Assembly (NCBI RefSeq): GCF_017562075.2
Contig: NC_054084.1
Coordinates: 20,696,389 to 20,760,388 of the forward strand
Source of the DNA: Anopheles merus
Taxonomy: Eukaryota > Arthropoda > Insecta > Diptera > Culicidae
Length of the DNA stretch: 64,000 bases
Reading direction: 5' to 3'
Positions 10,440-24,137 of this stretch are shown here, one piece after another (position 1 is the stretch's first letter; the number at the start of each line of letters is the position of its first letter). Position numbers and translations under genes: made by a program. The notes under the pieces are model-generated. The model did no database searches, was not told where the DNA came from, and saw nothing but the letters and a program-made list of their open reading frames with translations.

Positions 10440-10925
10440 TGTGGTAAATCTGAATCAGATTCAATCAATGAACCTGAATCTCGGTTGGAAAGATCCATGT
10501 ATCTCAAGAGATTCTTATATCTCGATATATCCACGAACTTCTAGGGATTCATAAATCTCCAACAATTCATAGAGTTTGAGCTTCTTGTTATTCTTCTTAT
10601 TGGCGTAACAACCTACGTGGTCATGCCAGCCTGTAAAGGCTTATAGACTTCTTGCCATGCACAACACAGCCAGATAGTTTGTTTTGTTACGGAGAGACGG
10701 TCCATCCCACGGTCTATACCACGGGATCGCGCAAATTCAACATTTTGAAAATCATACATCTCTAAAGATTCATGAATTCCTGATGATTTATGTATTTTAA
10801 TGAATTTATGAATCTTACGAGATTTATAAATTCTTGTAGAATCTTTAGAGATTTATGGATCTTTGGAGATTCGATGTGAGAGATTAATATGAACGAATCT
10901 CAACGAAAGATTCATGAAACCCAAC
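10440..10925. repeat. Degenerate AGATTCATGAAT repeat with SINE-like insert
   Basis: Many imperfect copies of AGATTCATGAAT and its complement lie on both sides of a different block at about 10588-10725. That block begins CTTATTGGCGTAACAACC and contains a GACGGTCC motif shared with the SINE above. It looks like a diverged SINE variant inserted into an older AT-rich repeat. A second fragment of the variant starts near 26497. Confidence 0.5.
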
Positions 10926-11318
10926 ACTCTCTGAAGAATACCAGAGTTTTTCCACTACTTTGCGGGTTTTTGCCATTAACGTTGTATCACTATTCTTGAA
11001 GCTTTTTGGAGATTACATAATTACAGACGAAATAAGAAGCTCAAGTTATTTATTAAAAGGAGTTTGAACAACAGCGAAACAGCAGATAAGGGTTTCGCCA
11101 ATGCATCGATATGCCTAATACACAACGCGTACTACGAGCAGAGCCGCTAGTAGACAGACAGTACATCTTCACAGTATTGAACATCAATCCAAATATTGCT
11201 GCTTGTTTTTACGTTGGATGATCATCCACAATCGAGACATCATATGGCTCTTTCTACCCGACTGAACGTGGGGTTCGTAGCCTCACCTACCTATTAATAA
11301 ACGGTTGATTGATTGATA

Positions 11319-11906
11319 CCCAAGCGCCACAGATTAAGCTTAAACGACTGGAAAATTGAATATCCATAGAAAAAAAATGAAAGCTCCACAGCTTCATTGG
11401 TTTGATCAATAGATGGCGTATTACAACTCATCATTATATTGCTATCCTTTTCTTGCAATGTGTTTCGACAAGTTGCATTTTATTATGACCTATATAGCCT
11501 TCTAACTTTCTGAGCAAAAATCTACATAAATGGTCGTGTGGTTAGATACGTGGGTATCAACACCAATGACCATTGCTCAAATCTCACTTGCTTCAGTGCT
11601 GGTGGTTTCCGTTGGAGTTTAGTATTTAAACAATCGTATCGCCGTTCTAGTTCTAGCGATGCATAACTTCAATGCGAAACCATACAACAGTACAGAGGAA
11701 ATGAGAAAGCTCTCCTCCAAGCGATGAAGCTCAACTGGTTGGGGTATCCCACCAACAGATAGCGCCACCAGCTTTTTTGCTATTTTTAGAATGCATGAGT
11801 CGTTTGGCGTCTGCTAAACGAAGTCTTTCTATATTCCGTTTAGGTAGAGAACTTGAGTCGTTTAGAAGCCGTTTAGTGGTCGTTTAGTGGATTTGTGGCA
11901 CTTGGG
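11319..11906. mobile_element. CCCAAG-ended inverted-repeat element with TA flanks (588 bp)
   Basis: The left end CCCAAGCGCCACAGAT and the right end, reverse complement CCCAAGTGCCACAAAT, form a terminal inverted repeat. TA flanks both sides (11317-11318 and 11907-11908). The right subterminal region is packed with CGTTTAG motifs. The subterminal TAAACGGCTT string also occurs at the end of the CCCTACC elements at 2.4 and 3.6 kb, suggesting a related family. No transposase frame is present. A tRNA-like module lies inside at 11531-11583. Confidence 0.75.
11531..11583 (+). promoter_or_regulatory. tRNA-like internal Pol III boxes in the CCCAAG element
   Basis: TGGTCGTGTGG at 11531 matches the A-box consensus at most positions. 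The B-box-like GCTCAAATC starts at 11575, again 44 nt downstream. The spacing matches the modules in the CCCTACC elements. No cloverleaf was verified. Confidence 0.45.
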
Positions 11907-13999
11907 TAATGTTATTTTCCCAGACATTATAATTATTTTATCATTTTTTCGTCACTCTTACGTACATTGTTGTATTAAAAACGCAGTTGTTGTATTAAAG
12001 ATGTATTCATAACATGTACACGAATAAGCACCTAAAATAGTGCTCAAACTTTCTACAGCATTCATGTAACATAACAAGATTAATTAATATTGCATGAATT
12101 TAACACATTATACAAAAACATCTTTCAACTAAGCCTAAAAATATGTTCTGCTATCAATCTAAATATATCAAAATTCTATCAATTTTTAACAAATCTTTTG
12201 GGTACTGAGAATATAATCTCCCCCAGAGTATCTCCCTAGAGCAGCGGTCGGCAAACTTTTGAGGTAAAGGGACAAACTAAGCAAATGATCAAGTGCCGCG
12301 GGCCAGGGGAATGCGGTTTTTTTATCATTGCGCTTAAATTATTACAATTTAAACTTTTAGAAACCTCTTAGGTATTATTGTTGTTTTTCTGTAATTATAT
12401 CATCTAAGCATGGTTCAAAATTGATGACACCTACTTTAAAAACTAATTGTAATCTTTAATCATTTGAGAATCGGCAATAGATGGCTAAATAAATATCGAA
12501 GCAAACGTGGAGTCAGTAATTATTAAAATGCTTTGTGGACAAGTCATGCCATGTCAGATAGAGTGATAACTGATTCCTTATGATAAAGCACTTTGACAAT
12601 CGTTAAACTCGTAAACAGCAACAGTGTGGAATCGTCGTTCTCGTTAAAACAACAGGGGTTTTAAATGTTCGCTTTTGCTTTCAAATACGATCGAAAATAT
12701 CGCTCAAATAGTTTGAAGAAAAATCAACTGATTTGTGTGAAATTAAGAAGAACGAATAAAACAACATAAAAAATTTATCGCGTGAAAATGTATGGAGCTA
12801 TTTTACTATATTTAAAACATTGTATTGCATGTATTGCGTTGGCGAAAGTCAAATGCTCTCCCCATCGCAAAGTCGCATGCAAAACTTTAAATAAAAATAT
12901 TGTAACCATGCTTTAGTGTATCTCATCAAAATACAATTTCGTATGCGATTTCCTTAATTCCGAAAATCTTATTGTCGTGTTTGAAACAATGTTAAAATTA
13001 CAGAACGGTTGACGGTTGAAAATTGACAAATTTAGGGGATTATCAAGGGATTACCTTTACCCGCTTTAACAAAATGTTATTTGCACTTTGAAAAGTAGTA
13101 TCCAATGAGACAATAGAAAACCTCACCTTAACACCTCCATCAATCGAACTCTAACCATGATGGCCCAAAAAGGGAACCAACCAACTTAGAAGCGTGCGCG
13201 ATCAACGAATAACATCCCGTAGCGTCTAAAATTGACCTAGTACAGAAGTTTGTCGTCGCATAAGAACGTTACGGCGTTTTGGTCGCCAACATCTTAGCAC
13301 TATTAGGCAACCATCAAAGCATCGAAAGAAAGCCCAGGTTCATTTTTGAGGTTCCAAAAGATGCAAAAAATGAAGACAGAGGGACAAGTGTCTACATTAA
13401 TGCGTTATCTGGATCGGGAGATCGATACAACCCGCAAAACAGTGAAATAGTTCTTGAGAAACATGAACATATGTATATATCAGGAAGCAAAACTCGCGTC
13501 CACTGGCTTCGCAGCGGCAAACAATGACGCCAAAACTCACTGCTTTCATTTTAGGTTTCAAATTTCAAAATAAATAAAAGTCATTACTCCGATGGCCTAA
13601 ACGTTTAAACTGCGTTACATGTTATTTCACTCGCGCTACTTATCAATCTTTCGTTAAGCTGTTTGTTAGGGTTGTACATTTTCCCTTTCTTGTGTCACCA
13701 TTTATTATTACAATCAAAGTTTTACTTTTAAAACAGTTAAACCGACGTTGATTTAGTAAAATGATTGTCACAAGTGATTGACTTAGTGTAAGTGATTGAC
13801 ATAAGTAAACGACTTTAATTTCACACCATGGGAATATGGTCCACTCATTGCACCGACAGACCTTTACATCAAACCTCCAATATTGCACCATTTATGCACC
13901 ACCGTCCCTCCCAAATGGTCAAAAGGTTACCCTCCCTGTATGCTTAGCCAGAAGCCGGCCCCAAACACCAAGCGTCTCCATGTCCCTGCGCACGTACCG
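11907..13999. other. AT-rich intergenic stretch with one hAT-like end
   Basis: At 12242-12257 there is a CAGCGGTCGGCAAAC sequence, the same terminal motif as the complete hAT-like element at 60631-60837. I could not find its partner end, so only a fragment remains. An 82-codon open frame at 13279-13527 has no family resemblance and is not called as a gene. The rest is AT-rich without recognisable features. Confidence 0.45.
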
Positions 14000-15943
14000 A
14001 AAGGAAGGTATCAATTTGTAGTAATCGGAATTAGTACGACATTGAGTGGACAGCGCACGTGGGGGGAGGGGGGGCGGTGTAGCACGGTCACGGATGTACG
14101 CCACCTTTCTCTCTCTCTCTCTCTTTCTCTCCGCACGCCTGCCTGCGAATAGGACAGGAAGGTGGAATAAAAAGAAGAAGAACGATTTGAATTGTAGATT
14201 GCAGAAAATGAGTAACATCCGAAGACGACAGCCGACGTCGACACAGACCGACCGGCCAGCCGGGTGCAAATGACGACGTTCTCTGCCGCGTTGCGAGTTT
14301 GGTGGCAGGAGGAGCGATGTCTCTATTAAGCCGGCCAGGTCTTGTGGGAAGGTTTCATTCCCCCGTTTCCCTCCTTCACCTTCACCGTCCACCGACCGGG
14401 CTGGTTTGGGTAATGAGGACGTGCATACCGTGCCGTACCGCACCGTATGCTAATTGTTCACCGTCTGTTTGTGGAAAAACGGAAAATGGCAATTAAGTAA
14501 TTTAACCGGAGCAAGAAAACTTTTTCCCTTCCCGCTCAATGCCACTCAAGCGGTGGGGCTGGAAGTGATTGTCGGAGATGATGACATGGTGGGACGTGAG
14601 GGAATGATGCTCGGGCTCTAGACGTTTGTTTAACGGTTGCTCCGGTTGACAGATTTACCACCGACATGATGTACCGGCCAGGTAATGGAGATTGAAGACT
14701 TTCTGCCATTATATTGCTCTTATTCCTTTCTCAAGATAGCTGTTTTGAGACTGTTGATTTTACCGAATAACTTCCAATTGATTTGGGATGTGGAGAAAAT
14801 TTTCAGAACAAAAAAGTGATAATTTTTAACGATGAATTCGTCTGTGAGATTGATTTTCGTCTGCAAAAAAAACCCTACTAATCTAGAATTTCTATTTGAT
14901 TAATTAAAACAACCGTTTTCGACTCCTTTCTTCTTCTCTCTGTCTCTTTAATTTCAATTCAAAAAAACAATACTTTCCCCCCTGTGATAGGCCGTACCGA
15001 GCCTTGTGAATGTGAGCGGTTTGTGTGATTTAATTTGAAAGCTGCCTTTATTTATGAGCATAAACAACGCAATGATAAGCTGCGCGTACCCAGTGGCATG
15101 TATGTTTGTTTGGTGATTAAAATTCATGTTATTGTACAGTAAAGTGAAGCACGAGGTAAGCGAACAGAGAGTGCAGAGAGTGTTGTGTTTTTACTGATAA
15201 GTTTCGCAAAAAAAAACTCGGCAAAACAAAGCAATTCAATCTAGCGTTTGCATGGTATGATAATCCGTACGCCGGGTTGAGCTAAAGCTCAGTTGCTAAT
15301 GAATGTAATAAAATTAAAGGTATTTAGAAAACAATAAAAATGACACGACGTTTGTTTGGAGCGCTTGTATAATGTGTTTTACACAGAAAAGTATTAAATT
15401 AAATGGTAGAACATTACACAATAATAACATTACACTAATAAAAGTCAATCAATAATAAAATAAAAAGAGAGGAAAAACAGAAAAGAGCAAAAAGAATGCG
15501 AGAGAGCAAAGCAATAAAAAAGCAAAACTATAATAGAAGGTAAAACAAGCAACAATAGAACGAGATACACTCACACACTCACTAAGCAACTAGAGAAAGT
15601 GCGAGAGTGAGAGAGAGAGTAATGGAGAGAGAAAACTACTAGATCATGTGTCATTACAGTGCTGCACAAAAAAACGTCGGCACCAGGCGTTAGAATTGTT
15701 GTTAGTAATTCCGTTTTGTTCAAAAAAATTGTGTTTTTTATTATTTAAAATACATTTTATCATAAATTATTGAAAAAAAAAATCCGGATTCAGCAGCATC
15801 CTTTTTTTCCATTATTCCTCTGTTTACCCTCACACACTCACATACAATCATCGCTTCAATCGCTCTCTACAGCTGGAAGACAATTTGTCGCCTGATGTGC
15901 GCCACAACTAACACTCTCCCGCACATCGCACACAGCAAAAATC

Positions 15944-15978
15944 ACCCCCCCCCCCCCCCAGTGCGGGGGGGGGGGGGG
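15944..15978. repeat. C16 / G14 hairpin
   Basis: A run of 16 C (15944-15959), a 5-base spacer AGTGC, and a run of 14 G (15965-15978) form an inverted repeat of pure G:C pairs. It is the most extreme homopolymer pair in the window and could adopt hairpin, G-quadruplex or i-motif forms. It may also be an assembly-sensitive site. Confidence 0.9.
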
Positions 15979-16748
15979 AGCATGAATGATGGCGGCTGCA
16001 TCTCGATCGGGCGGGCCTTCCTCGCGCCGGGCTGGAAGCGATTGTGCACACTCTGTCGGTTGTTGCCGTTGCGGCTGGTTCATTGCTGCTGCTGCTGCTG
16101 GTGGAAGTTGGTCGATTGTTTCGTTCGAGTACGGCGCGATAGCAAACCGGGGAACCGACCCCGGGACGGATCGTGCTGATCGTGAGTTATTGGGGGGTTT
16201 TGTGCGGGATTCCTGCCCCACTCCTGCCACTGGTTCAATCAGGTTTGTGAGCTGAGCTGATGGGTAATGGCAGTGCAGTGGTAACAACGGCACAACACGC
16301 GCTTGCACTTACACAGCGAACGATGATAAGAGCCGTGCAGGAAGACATTTCTTTCTACCGTGAAGGTGCTGTAGGTAGAGGCTGATAAAAAAAGAGCCCC
16401 ATTGAGGCATCTTGAGGCAACACCGCACAAGACACATCGAAGGTATGAGTCAAAAAGGCATTACGGTACGCAGCCCAGCGCGCAGGGACGATTGATAAGA
16501 CGGTTCGATTAGATTACACCGGTAACGAAACCTCTGCAGTCTCGTGTGTCTCTCCTGCTGTGTCCGCGGCAAACGAACGAACGAATCGCTACGACTTCCG
16601 CGCTCAGCAGTCTCACCAGACATCGGATAGTGTGTGAACCGGTTCCTAGTCGCGTCGCGAGTTACCCGAGGGGGAGATTGGCTCGATCTTTCACTTGGTG
16701 ATAGCCATTAATTTCTTCCCTCAAAAACAGTCTTACAATCTGTGCGTG

Positions 16749-16750
<2 letters not shown>

Positions 16751-16789
<39 letters not shown>
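16751..16789. repeat. (GT)n microsatellite
   Basis: An uninterrupted GT dinucleotide array of about 39 bp. Open frames over it encode only Val/Cys repeats and are artefacts. Confidence 0.95.
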
Positions 16790-16792
<3 letters not shown>

Positions 16793-19226
16793 TGTTTCGG
16801 CACGATCCTCCTCCTCTAGCCCCGACGCGGATACGATCAACAGGTAGCCTTTCGGGGCCGTGTCGGTTTCTCCTTCGCTTCTTGTTCCATCACACGTCGT
16901 CTCGTCCGCGTCTATTTCGCTCTAAGACGGTGTGTTTCGTCGTGTTTCCTTCTTATTTCCTCATAATTAACCCTTAGCATTTTTTTGTTGTTGGTGTGCT
17001 TGTGTCGGTGTGTGTGTGCATGCGTGCGCCGATTATCAGCGCCAAACGGCGGTCCGATTTCACGGTCGTGTCACTCGGCGTTCGGCTGTGTGTGTGCCCA
17101 TCAATTGAGTGCGCGTCCGGGCCGTGATGGACGGGTCGACGGCGTCCGGGTCGACAGTCTTCGTGATGCGCTCAAGATGAGATGGCACCGTGTGACACTG
17201 TGTCACCGGCCGGACGGACAATCGGACCGACACCACACGCACCCCCGCACGGCGGGTGCTTGTGTGTTTGTGCGTGATTAGGGGCGCAAAGCGTGCGCGT
17301 GCGTAAATTTTGAGCGAAAGAAATAGTGACAAAGTGGAAAAGTGGAAAAGTAATAAAAAACATCTTTCCCGGCAAATCGTGCCACACTTCAAACGATTGT
17401 GGGACGCCTTGAAGAAAGAGCCCCGCTTTAAGAGAGGAAAAGTAGAAAGTAAGAGAGAGAACGTAAACATCGTTTTATGATGTATTGAAAAAAAAGCGTT
17501 TCATAAAATTAGGAAATAACGACAAAAGAGAGAAAGAGAGCGCACAAAAAAAAATCAAAGTGTGGGAAGCACAGAGCAGCGCAGCACAGGAAGGCGGCGA
17601 TCCCTGGATGTGAAAATTTGACAGTTGAAAACACAGCGCCTACTGCAACCAATTAAGCCCGGCCTGCTCGCACCATAATCGTTGTGGTGCAACGGACGTC
17701 GGAGATGCACCCAAGGTGAACACAGTCATGTGTGTGTCATATCATGTGAATGTATTTGGTGTGTGTGTGTGTGTTCGCTATCACTCTGGATTACGAATAC
17801 CGTGAATACGCGTGAACGTGATAATGAATTGGAAAAATAGATCACACCACCGAAGGGTGTGTGAAATTCTAGATTGTGTGTGAAGTTCAAGTGTTTCGCC
17901 AATGCGTTCCAAGTGTGCCTGTGTGTGTTAGTGGCTCAGTCCCTCCTCCCCATCCCCTCCCCTCCTGTGCCCCTTTCAGTGTGTAGCGCGATGTATAAAT
18001 TAATGTCAATTATGGCATGAAAATTAGTGACCAGCGGGTATTTGTTTTACACCAAAGTACGTGCACCGGTACGAGAGCCGTGCGACTGTCCGACGCTCCG
18101 CCACCGCATCTAAACGGACTATTCTTACAACCTCATCGTGACATCGGAACCAGAATCCCCCCCCCCCTGGTAGTATAGTACAGTAGTACACTATTGAACC
18201 CTACTACCCCTTTGCGGAATGACGAGTGTGGCGCGGGAGATACGTTCGTTACAGCACACCCGCGCGCGCGGTCATGTCATCGGCAGCAATGTTCTAATTA
18301 ATGGTGCTACTGCTGCTGCTGCTTCTTCCTCGTTTGATCTGTGCGTGTGTGCGAATGTGTGTGTATATGGCCGGTTAGGCCACAGCGTATGTGCGCGAGA
18401 GAGAGCGTTTTGGGGCGTAAAAGTGCTGTGAGACAAAAACGGCGGTGATGTGCGTGCAAAGATTAATGCGAAGTTTAATTCCAAAAGCCGTCGTCCAGTC
18501 ACCGGGCCACTACCGTCCAGCGTAGTAAAGATTAATGGTTGTTTTTTTGGTTTTCAAACCAGAGGAATTCTTGTCGGTTAAGCTATGTGTGTGATTTTGT
18601 AACGAGCAAAGGGGAATTGGAAGACAATTCTTGGCTAAACTTGATTCTCAAGAATGTTGTTTTGTTGAAGTTTGTTTTGGGGTATATTAGTATATATATA
18701 CAAACAAGAATTGTACCTGCTTAGTACCAGTAATGTTGATCAAGACCTCACACCTTTCCATGAAATGTGTAACGCTAGCCTGTCTAGATCTCATCAATAT
18801 CTCACTTATCTGTGAGGATATCAGTCGGTGGAGTGTGGCTCTTATCACTGAGACACAGGCGCATGTCCTATTATGAGGAGGTCCCCGCTTAACGTCCCAT
18901 TGCAAGTCTGCACCAGTGGTATAGTGTGAGAGAGACAGAGAGAGAGATAATGTAATCTGTTGTCCACCTGCACCAAGATCACGAACGCACACATATGACA
19001 CACGATGTGCCAGTAGTAACCCCAGTACATTCCCCAAGATCACGAACGTGCGCGCGAAAAAACTGTCTGGTTCGGGATATTGATAGCGTTGATGTGTCTT
19101 CGTTTCACTCCCTCCCCTGCCGTAACTTCCCAGACGGCATTGTGTTTCGTTTAAATGACTTTTTTGTTTTGTTCGGCTTTCTATGGTTTATCTTGTCTCT
19201 AAAGCGCTGTTCTAAAATTAGCCAAT

Positions 19227-19263
<37 letters not shown>

Positions 19264-22200
19264 GCTATTGTTGTTGTGGATGACGGAACGGTGTCACTGC
19301 GGGCAGAGAGCGTTGATTGGTTGCGTGGTTTGTGGTTGCGGGACCAGATGTGGTCACCAGCGCACGAACTTGACACGGCTGCGAACCTACATCCTCCACC
19401 CAGCTGGGGTTGGTTGATGGATCGGACGGATGTGAAGGGAACAGAGTGTCTCGCTGCTATTGCAAACCACCTTCGGGCAGGGACGGTTTTCTTCGGGTTT
19501 CGTACACAACACAGACGCGTCGGGTTGTCGCTCTTTGTTGTGAAGGTTTGCGAAGGAGTATTTTTCCGTGCAGGAATACTTGTTTATCGATACACACTAA
19601 GTACCGCTCGCAGCGCGTAAGGCGTTGTCGCACGTGTTTTCGGGGCAAGGCGTGATAAGTGACGATGACTTTGGCTTGACGTCACAGGTATTGGGTGAAT
19701 ATGATTGATAAGTGATTTTGGAATTCGATTAAAATGGTTGGGGGATGACTGCGTCATGTTTGGTCAAAGTTGTGTATTTCTTCATGAGGTCATGAAGGGA
19801 TTGATGAGGAACAGGCAATACTGTACAAAATCTACGGTTTCTACGAAGATAGAATAAAGGATTTTGTATTCATTGGCCATTATAGGATTTCTTGTTCTCT
19901 AAACTTCCTATTATGGCGATATTACACTCCAGTTCCTAATATATATATCCAATTTTTATAGAACATCAAGTAATGATTAGAATGAATGAACGAACTAAAA
20001 TGATTCGTTATTTTCATTACTAGGAATGGGTGATTTTGACTCCAAACATGCCATAAATAGTGAATGATCTATTTTTATGGAAATAAACTATAATATGCTG
20101 GAATACTGCCATTCAAATACTCATTCTGCCGCAGGTTATTATTTTTTTAATGGCATGATTACAAGAGATTTCAAATCGTAGTCTCGGCAATGATTTTAAT
20201 GATCCTAATACATGAGCGACTCAAGCCCTACATCTAATTTACTAAAGTCTTTTAGGATATATGAAATCATCTGAAGCAATAGGTCTGAAGCCATCTTTAC
20301 TGAATTCTGATGATTCTATCGATCTGATACTGATATTCTGATAATTCTGATGATGACTTATGGTCTTGTTCGTTACGACTCTTACTCTTACAAACACTTT
20401 CAACTATATGACTATCAATCAAGGTTTGTATGGAAGAAATGTCATATAGATTGTCCAAAATAGTATTATTAGAGCCTATCGAGAAGTCGTCAAGTCAAAT
20501 CTTGCAATGTTTTTAAATCTTTCTTAAATTCGATGTGTTTATATGCATCTTATAAGTTCTACACAACAAGATTCTAGAATTTATTACAATTTCGGTTCGT
20601 CTCTAGCAGGTTTTGGCTCTATTATTAACAATTTTACACAATCATTTATTTATTTATTACACTGTGGTGATGATCATTCCTTATTGCTACATCATTATTT
20701 CTTGAAGCACAATTATTTGAACAAAACCTCAACTTCAAACCGACGTATATTGCACGTCCATTTTATAGCCTAAGGGGAATTGAAGCTAGTTGTAAACAGC
20801 TTTACTACTAGAAGCCCAGGTCCCAGCTGCAGTAATCCGCCCCGGGTCGGGCACTGGAGCAAATGGCATAGTTTTGCTGTAGATAGTGGCTTGACCTGGA
20901 CATGGATTCCAGCTCGGGCAAACCTTTACGTAACGCAGTTTGATAAGGGCAGCTGCATAACGTTCTTTCACGTACGGCGCGGCGGCGGCAGTGGTGCAGA
21001 AAAGTGTGCCAAGAAATGAATCAAATCGCTGTCAAGCTAGCTGTGAGCAGCAGCTCGCAGCAGAAGCGTCAACGGTGTTGCCATTCAACACTGTCCATCA
21101 AACGCCAACACCGACCATATAAACACACGCACGCACACACGCAGATGGGATTCACGTGCCCTTTTTGAGTTGAGTGTTTCCAATCTTATCAGCAACCGGA
21201 CGGACGCCGAAGGGGTCGATTAAACCGAACGCCCTAAAGAAATTCACCTTTGGAAGGTTCCCCGGCTGTTCTAAGACGAGGTCTAATGTGAGGAGAGGTT
21301 CCTAACCACCATCAAAGCAATGTGGGGCAGTTAGTAAACACTGTTCGCGTATGTAAAAACGCATCGACGACGACGAGTGTTTGTGTTTGTAAACATTGAT
21401 CCGGACAACACACGCGACACGGTATACCACTTCGGCGGGGCCCACTTCCGACTGAAGTTGGCGAGTGTTGCGATTGTTGTTTGCTGTCACAGCCAGAGCC
21501 GCCATCATCCGCCACCGGGAAAGCGTCATGTTTGGCATGAGTTCAACAACACGTTTCGAGCACGGGATGAGCATCTTCGCAAGAATGCGGCCCGAATGTG
21601 CAGTTTTGAGCTGTTTGGAGCTGCCACCAAACGTTGTTCAATTCTGTTGTCCGCCCCAGCATCATCGATTATTGGGGTAGTCTTGAAACGGTGTTTTTGA
21701 AACACTTTGTATTTCACATCACAATTTTTAGTGCGTGTTTTACGACGGTGATCGTTTTCCAAGATTCCTAGCAACAAATTCGTTTAATGCTGCTGCTCGG
21801 TTCGGCGATCGTATTGGGCATGCAAGCGATCGTTAAAACACGACAATAATTTCTGTTTCATTGCTCATCCTACGCGTTTAGGACGTTGTTTGCGGTGGGA
21901 TGTGAAGTAAGATGTGGTGGTGGTGTATGGTAGAGAGTGTTTGAGGAGATTTAAATCGTTTTAAATTAAACAAATAAGGGACGATCATGTAGTGAATGTT
22001 TTGATCAGTACAAATTCTGTTATTAATTATAGTATGAAGAAGGAGAAGTAAGTTTAGTGAATCAAAGCCTCATTGTTTAAAATGATAAAAATAGGACTGA
22101 TTTTGAGCCGAAGGCAAAGAAGAATATTTTGAGTTGCAAGATATCTAAACAACCTAAGCATATAAGAATAAGCGATCCTTAGGATCAATTATTGATATTT

Positions 22201-24137
22201 AGAACTGTTCAGCTGGTATGATATGAGATATTGAATTGTAAAACTTTAAGATTTGTTTTGAGATTCTTAACACGTATTTAGTTACATTAAGATTTTACAA
22301 AACTTAGCTCTACTCTACCTACCTCTTATTTACTTTATATCTACTGCTTTGCTTTGCTAGTTACTTGCAATTGATACTTAATTATTTACAGCAGTTGTGA
22401 TACTTATGAATTATTTCATTAATAATTATGATAATTATTATCTACAACTATGAAATATTTATTGTAGTTAGATCTATGCTTTAAATTTTTATGCTTATTT
22501 AATCCGGAAAGCAGCTTTCAGTTTTTCGCATTAAAGTTTTTCACATTAAATTAACAATACAGAGTTGAGGCTTTTTTGAACAATTAACTTAAAACTCTAA
22601 CAAGTCTAATTTACTGTGAAATCATAGAAGAAAGTTTTATTAAAATTGAATATAATTGTGATCAGATTTGTGAAGATAAAACGTATTTCGATTGCAATGT
22701 ACAGGAAATTTGCAAAAATGTACTTTTTTGGCACTTTAAAATCATCCAAATACAACTTTACTTCTACCAATGTCCTTCCTATTGGCACATTTGTCCTATA
22801 TCATCTTATCAACTGAAAAAAAAGATCAATTGTTTTTGCTGTCTCTTTTTCCTAATCAATCGTCACCCGCCATTTGATTGCAATAAATTTACACTCACTA
22901 AGTGTAATCCTTAACTTACTCCCCCCACCAGGTCGACTTCACAACTCAACTCACACCACACAGCTGTACCAATTGCCCTGCCCATCCCGTGTTGTTTTGC
23001 TTTGGCATTATTTACACCCCGCACCGGTATCAATTTAAGAACAGGCAATAGATACTCGTAAAAATTGCTATTACTTGCGTGCCCACTGCCACCGGACCGA
23101 TTGTACCGGTCTTACCCCGTCTGCACACGTTTTCGAGTGAGAGAAAAGTTTTGTGTTGTTGTGCTTTGGCTTTCGGGAGGATTTGCTTTTGGGGGCAACT
23201 GATTTACGATCGCGCTGTGAAAGGAATGTAATGTACTTGCGGCCAGCCCGAAGCTGCGTAGCGCCAGAGTAGAGCCAGAGTTTGTGTATGTGTGTGTGTT
23301 TGTGTAAGTGTGATAAACGTACTCATAGTGTTTTTTAAAATATATTTTGAGTAAAAAGAGCTTCCCCTTCTCTCCCTGTTTGGGTCGCGATCTTTGATGC
23401 CGTTTTATGGCTGGTTGGTTGACTTCTTTCTGTTGTTACTATTTGCAATAGAAAAAAAAATGGAAATGGTTTAGTGTATTTTTAATGTTTCGGGAAAGGA
23501 TGGTGGGAAATTATGTTGGCTGTGTATTTTTAGCAAAACCGGAACACGTATCTCTTTCTGTCCTTTTCTCACGCTGCGATCGTAAAAAAACGGTGTTTCT
23601 AAAAAAGAGGTTTCCCCAGTAAAGTTATTGCCACTGTTTAGTGTTTAGAGTTTAAAAATATGTGTGCGTGTGTGTGTCTGTCGGTCTGTGTTGCTACTGT
23701 TTACACCTTTCTTCCTCTACCCACGAGAGAAGATGGGTGGGTTGTAAAGGAATTCAAGTGTAAATTATTCTATTGTCTCGCAGGGACGGCGTGAACCATT
23801 CGTTGCTTATTTATTGCAATCCCATCCCGCAGGGCGTAGTTTGTGATTTGTTTTGCTCTAAATGAATCCGTCACTGTGAGTGGGTGTGTTTTTGTGTGCC
23901 TTTTTCTCAATAGTGATCGCAATCCCAACCACTGGAGCAACAGAACCTCGTGTGTGTGCGTGTGTGTGTGTGTGGAAATAATGCTAATAACGGCCCGTGA
24001 GCGTCCGTGTCGATCGAACTCGAATCGATGAGCGATCCCCGTGCGTGCTGTGATAGTATAGTTTAAAGCAAACGAGTGAAAAGCGTACATGCTGCGGTAG
24101 GCCGCAGTTTCCTTCGCTTCCCACGGCTTCTCCAACG

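Larger units (their letters stand above)
14000..24137. other. Long 5' region upstream of the SLC6 gene
   Basis: There is no convincing coding sequence in 10 kb. The stretch has many CT/GA tracts (near 14108-14132 and 15600-15640), CA/GT tracts and CTG runs (near 19232-19260). About 16.5-18.5 kb has the GT-rich, moderately GC-rich texture typical of mosquito 5' untranslated exons. A good 3' splice site, TTGTCTCGCAG ending at 23783, could join an upstream untranslated exon to the start codon at 24138 (inference). All longer open frames here are repeat-driven. Confidence 0.4.

Noticed and set aside
13279..13527. 82-codon open frame
   Set aside because: No recognised family, no splice partners and AT-rich surroundings. 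It may be a repeat trace but not a gene.
16753..17281. Val/Cys-rich open frames
   Set aside because: They are produced by the GT array and GT-rich untranslated-like sequence.
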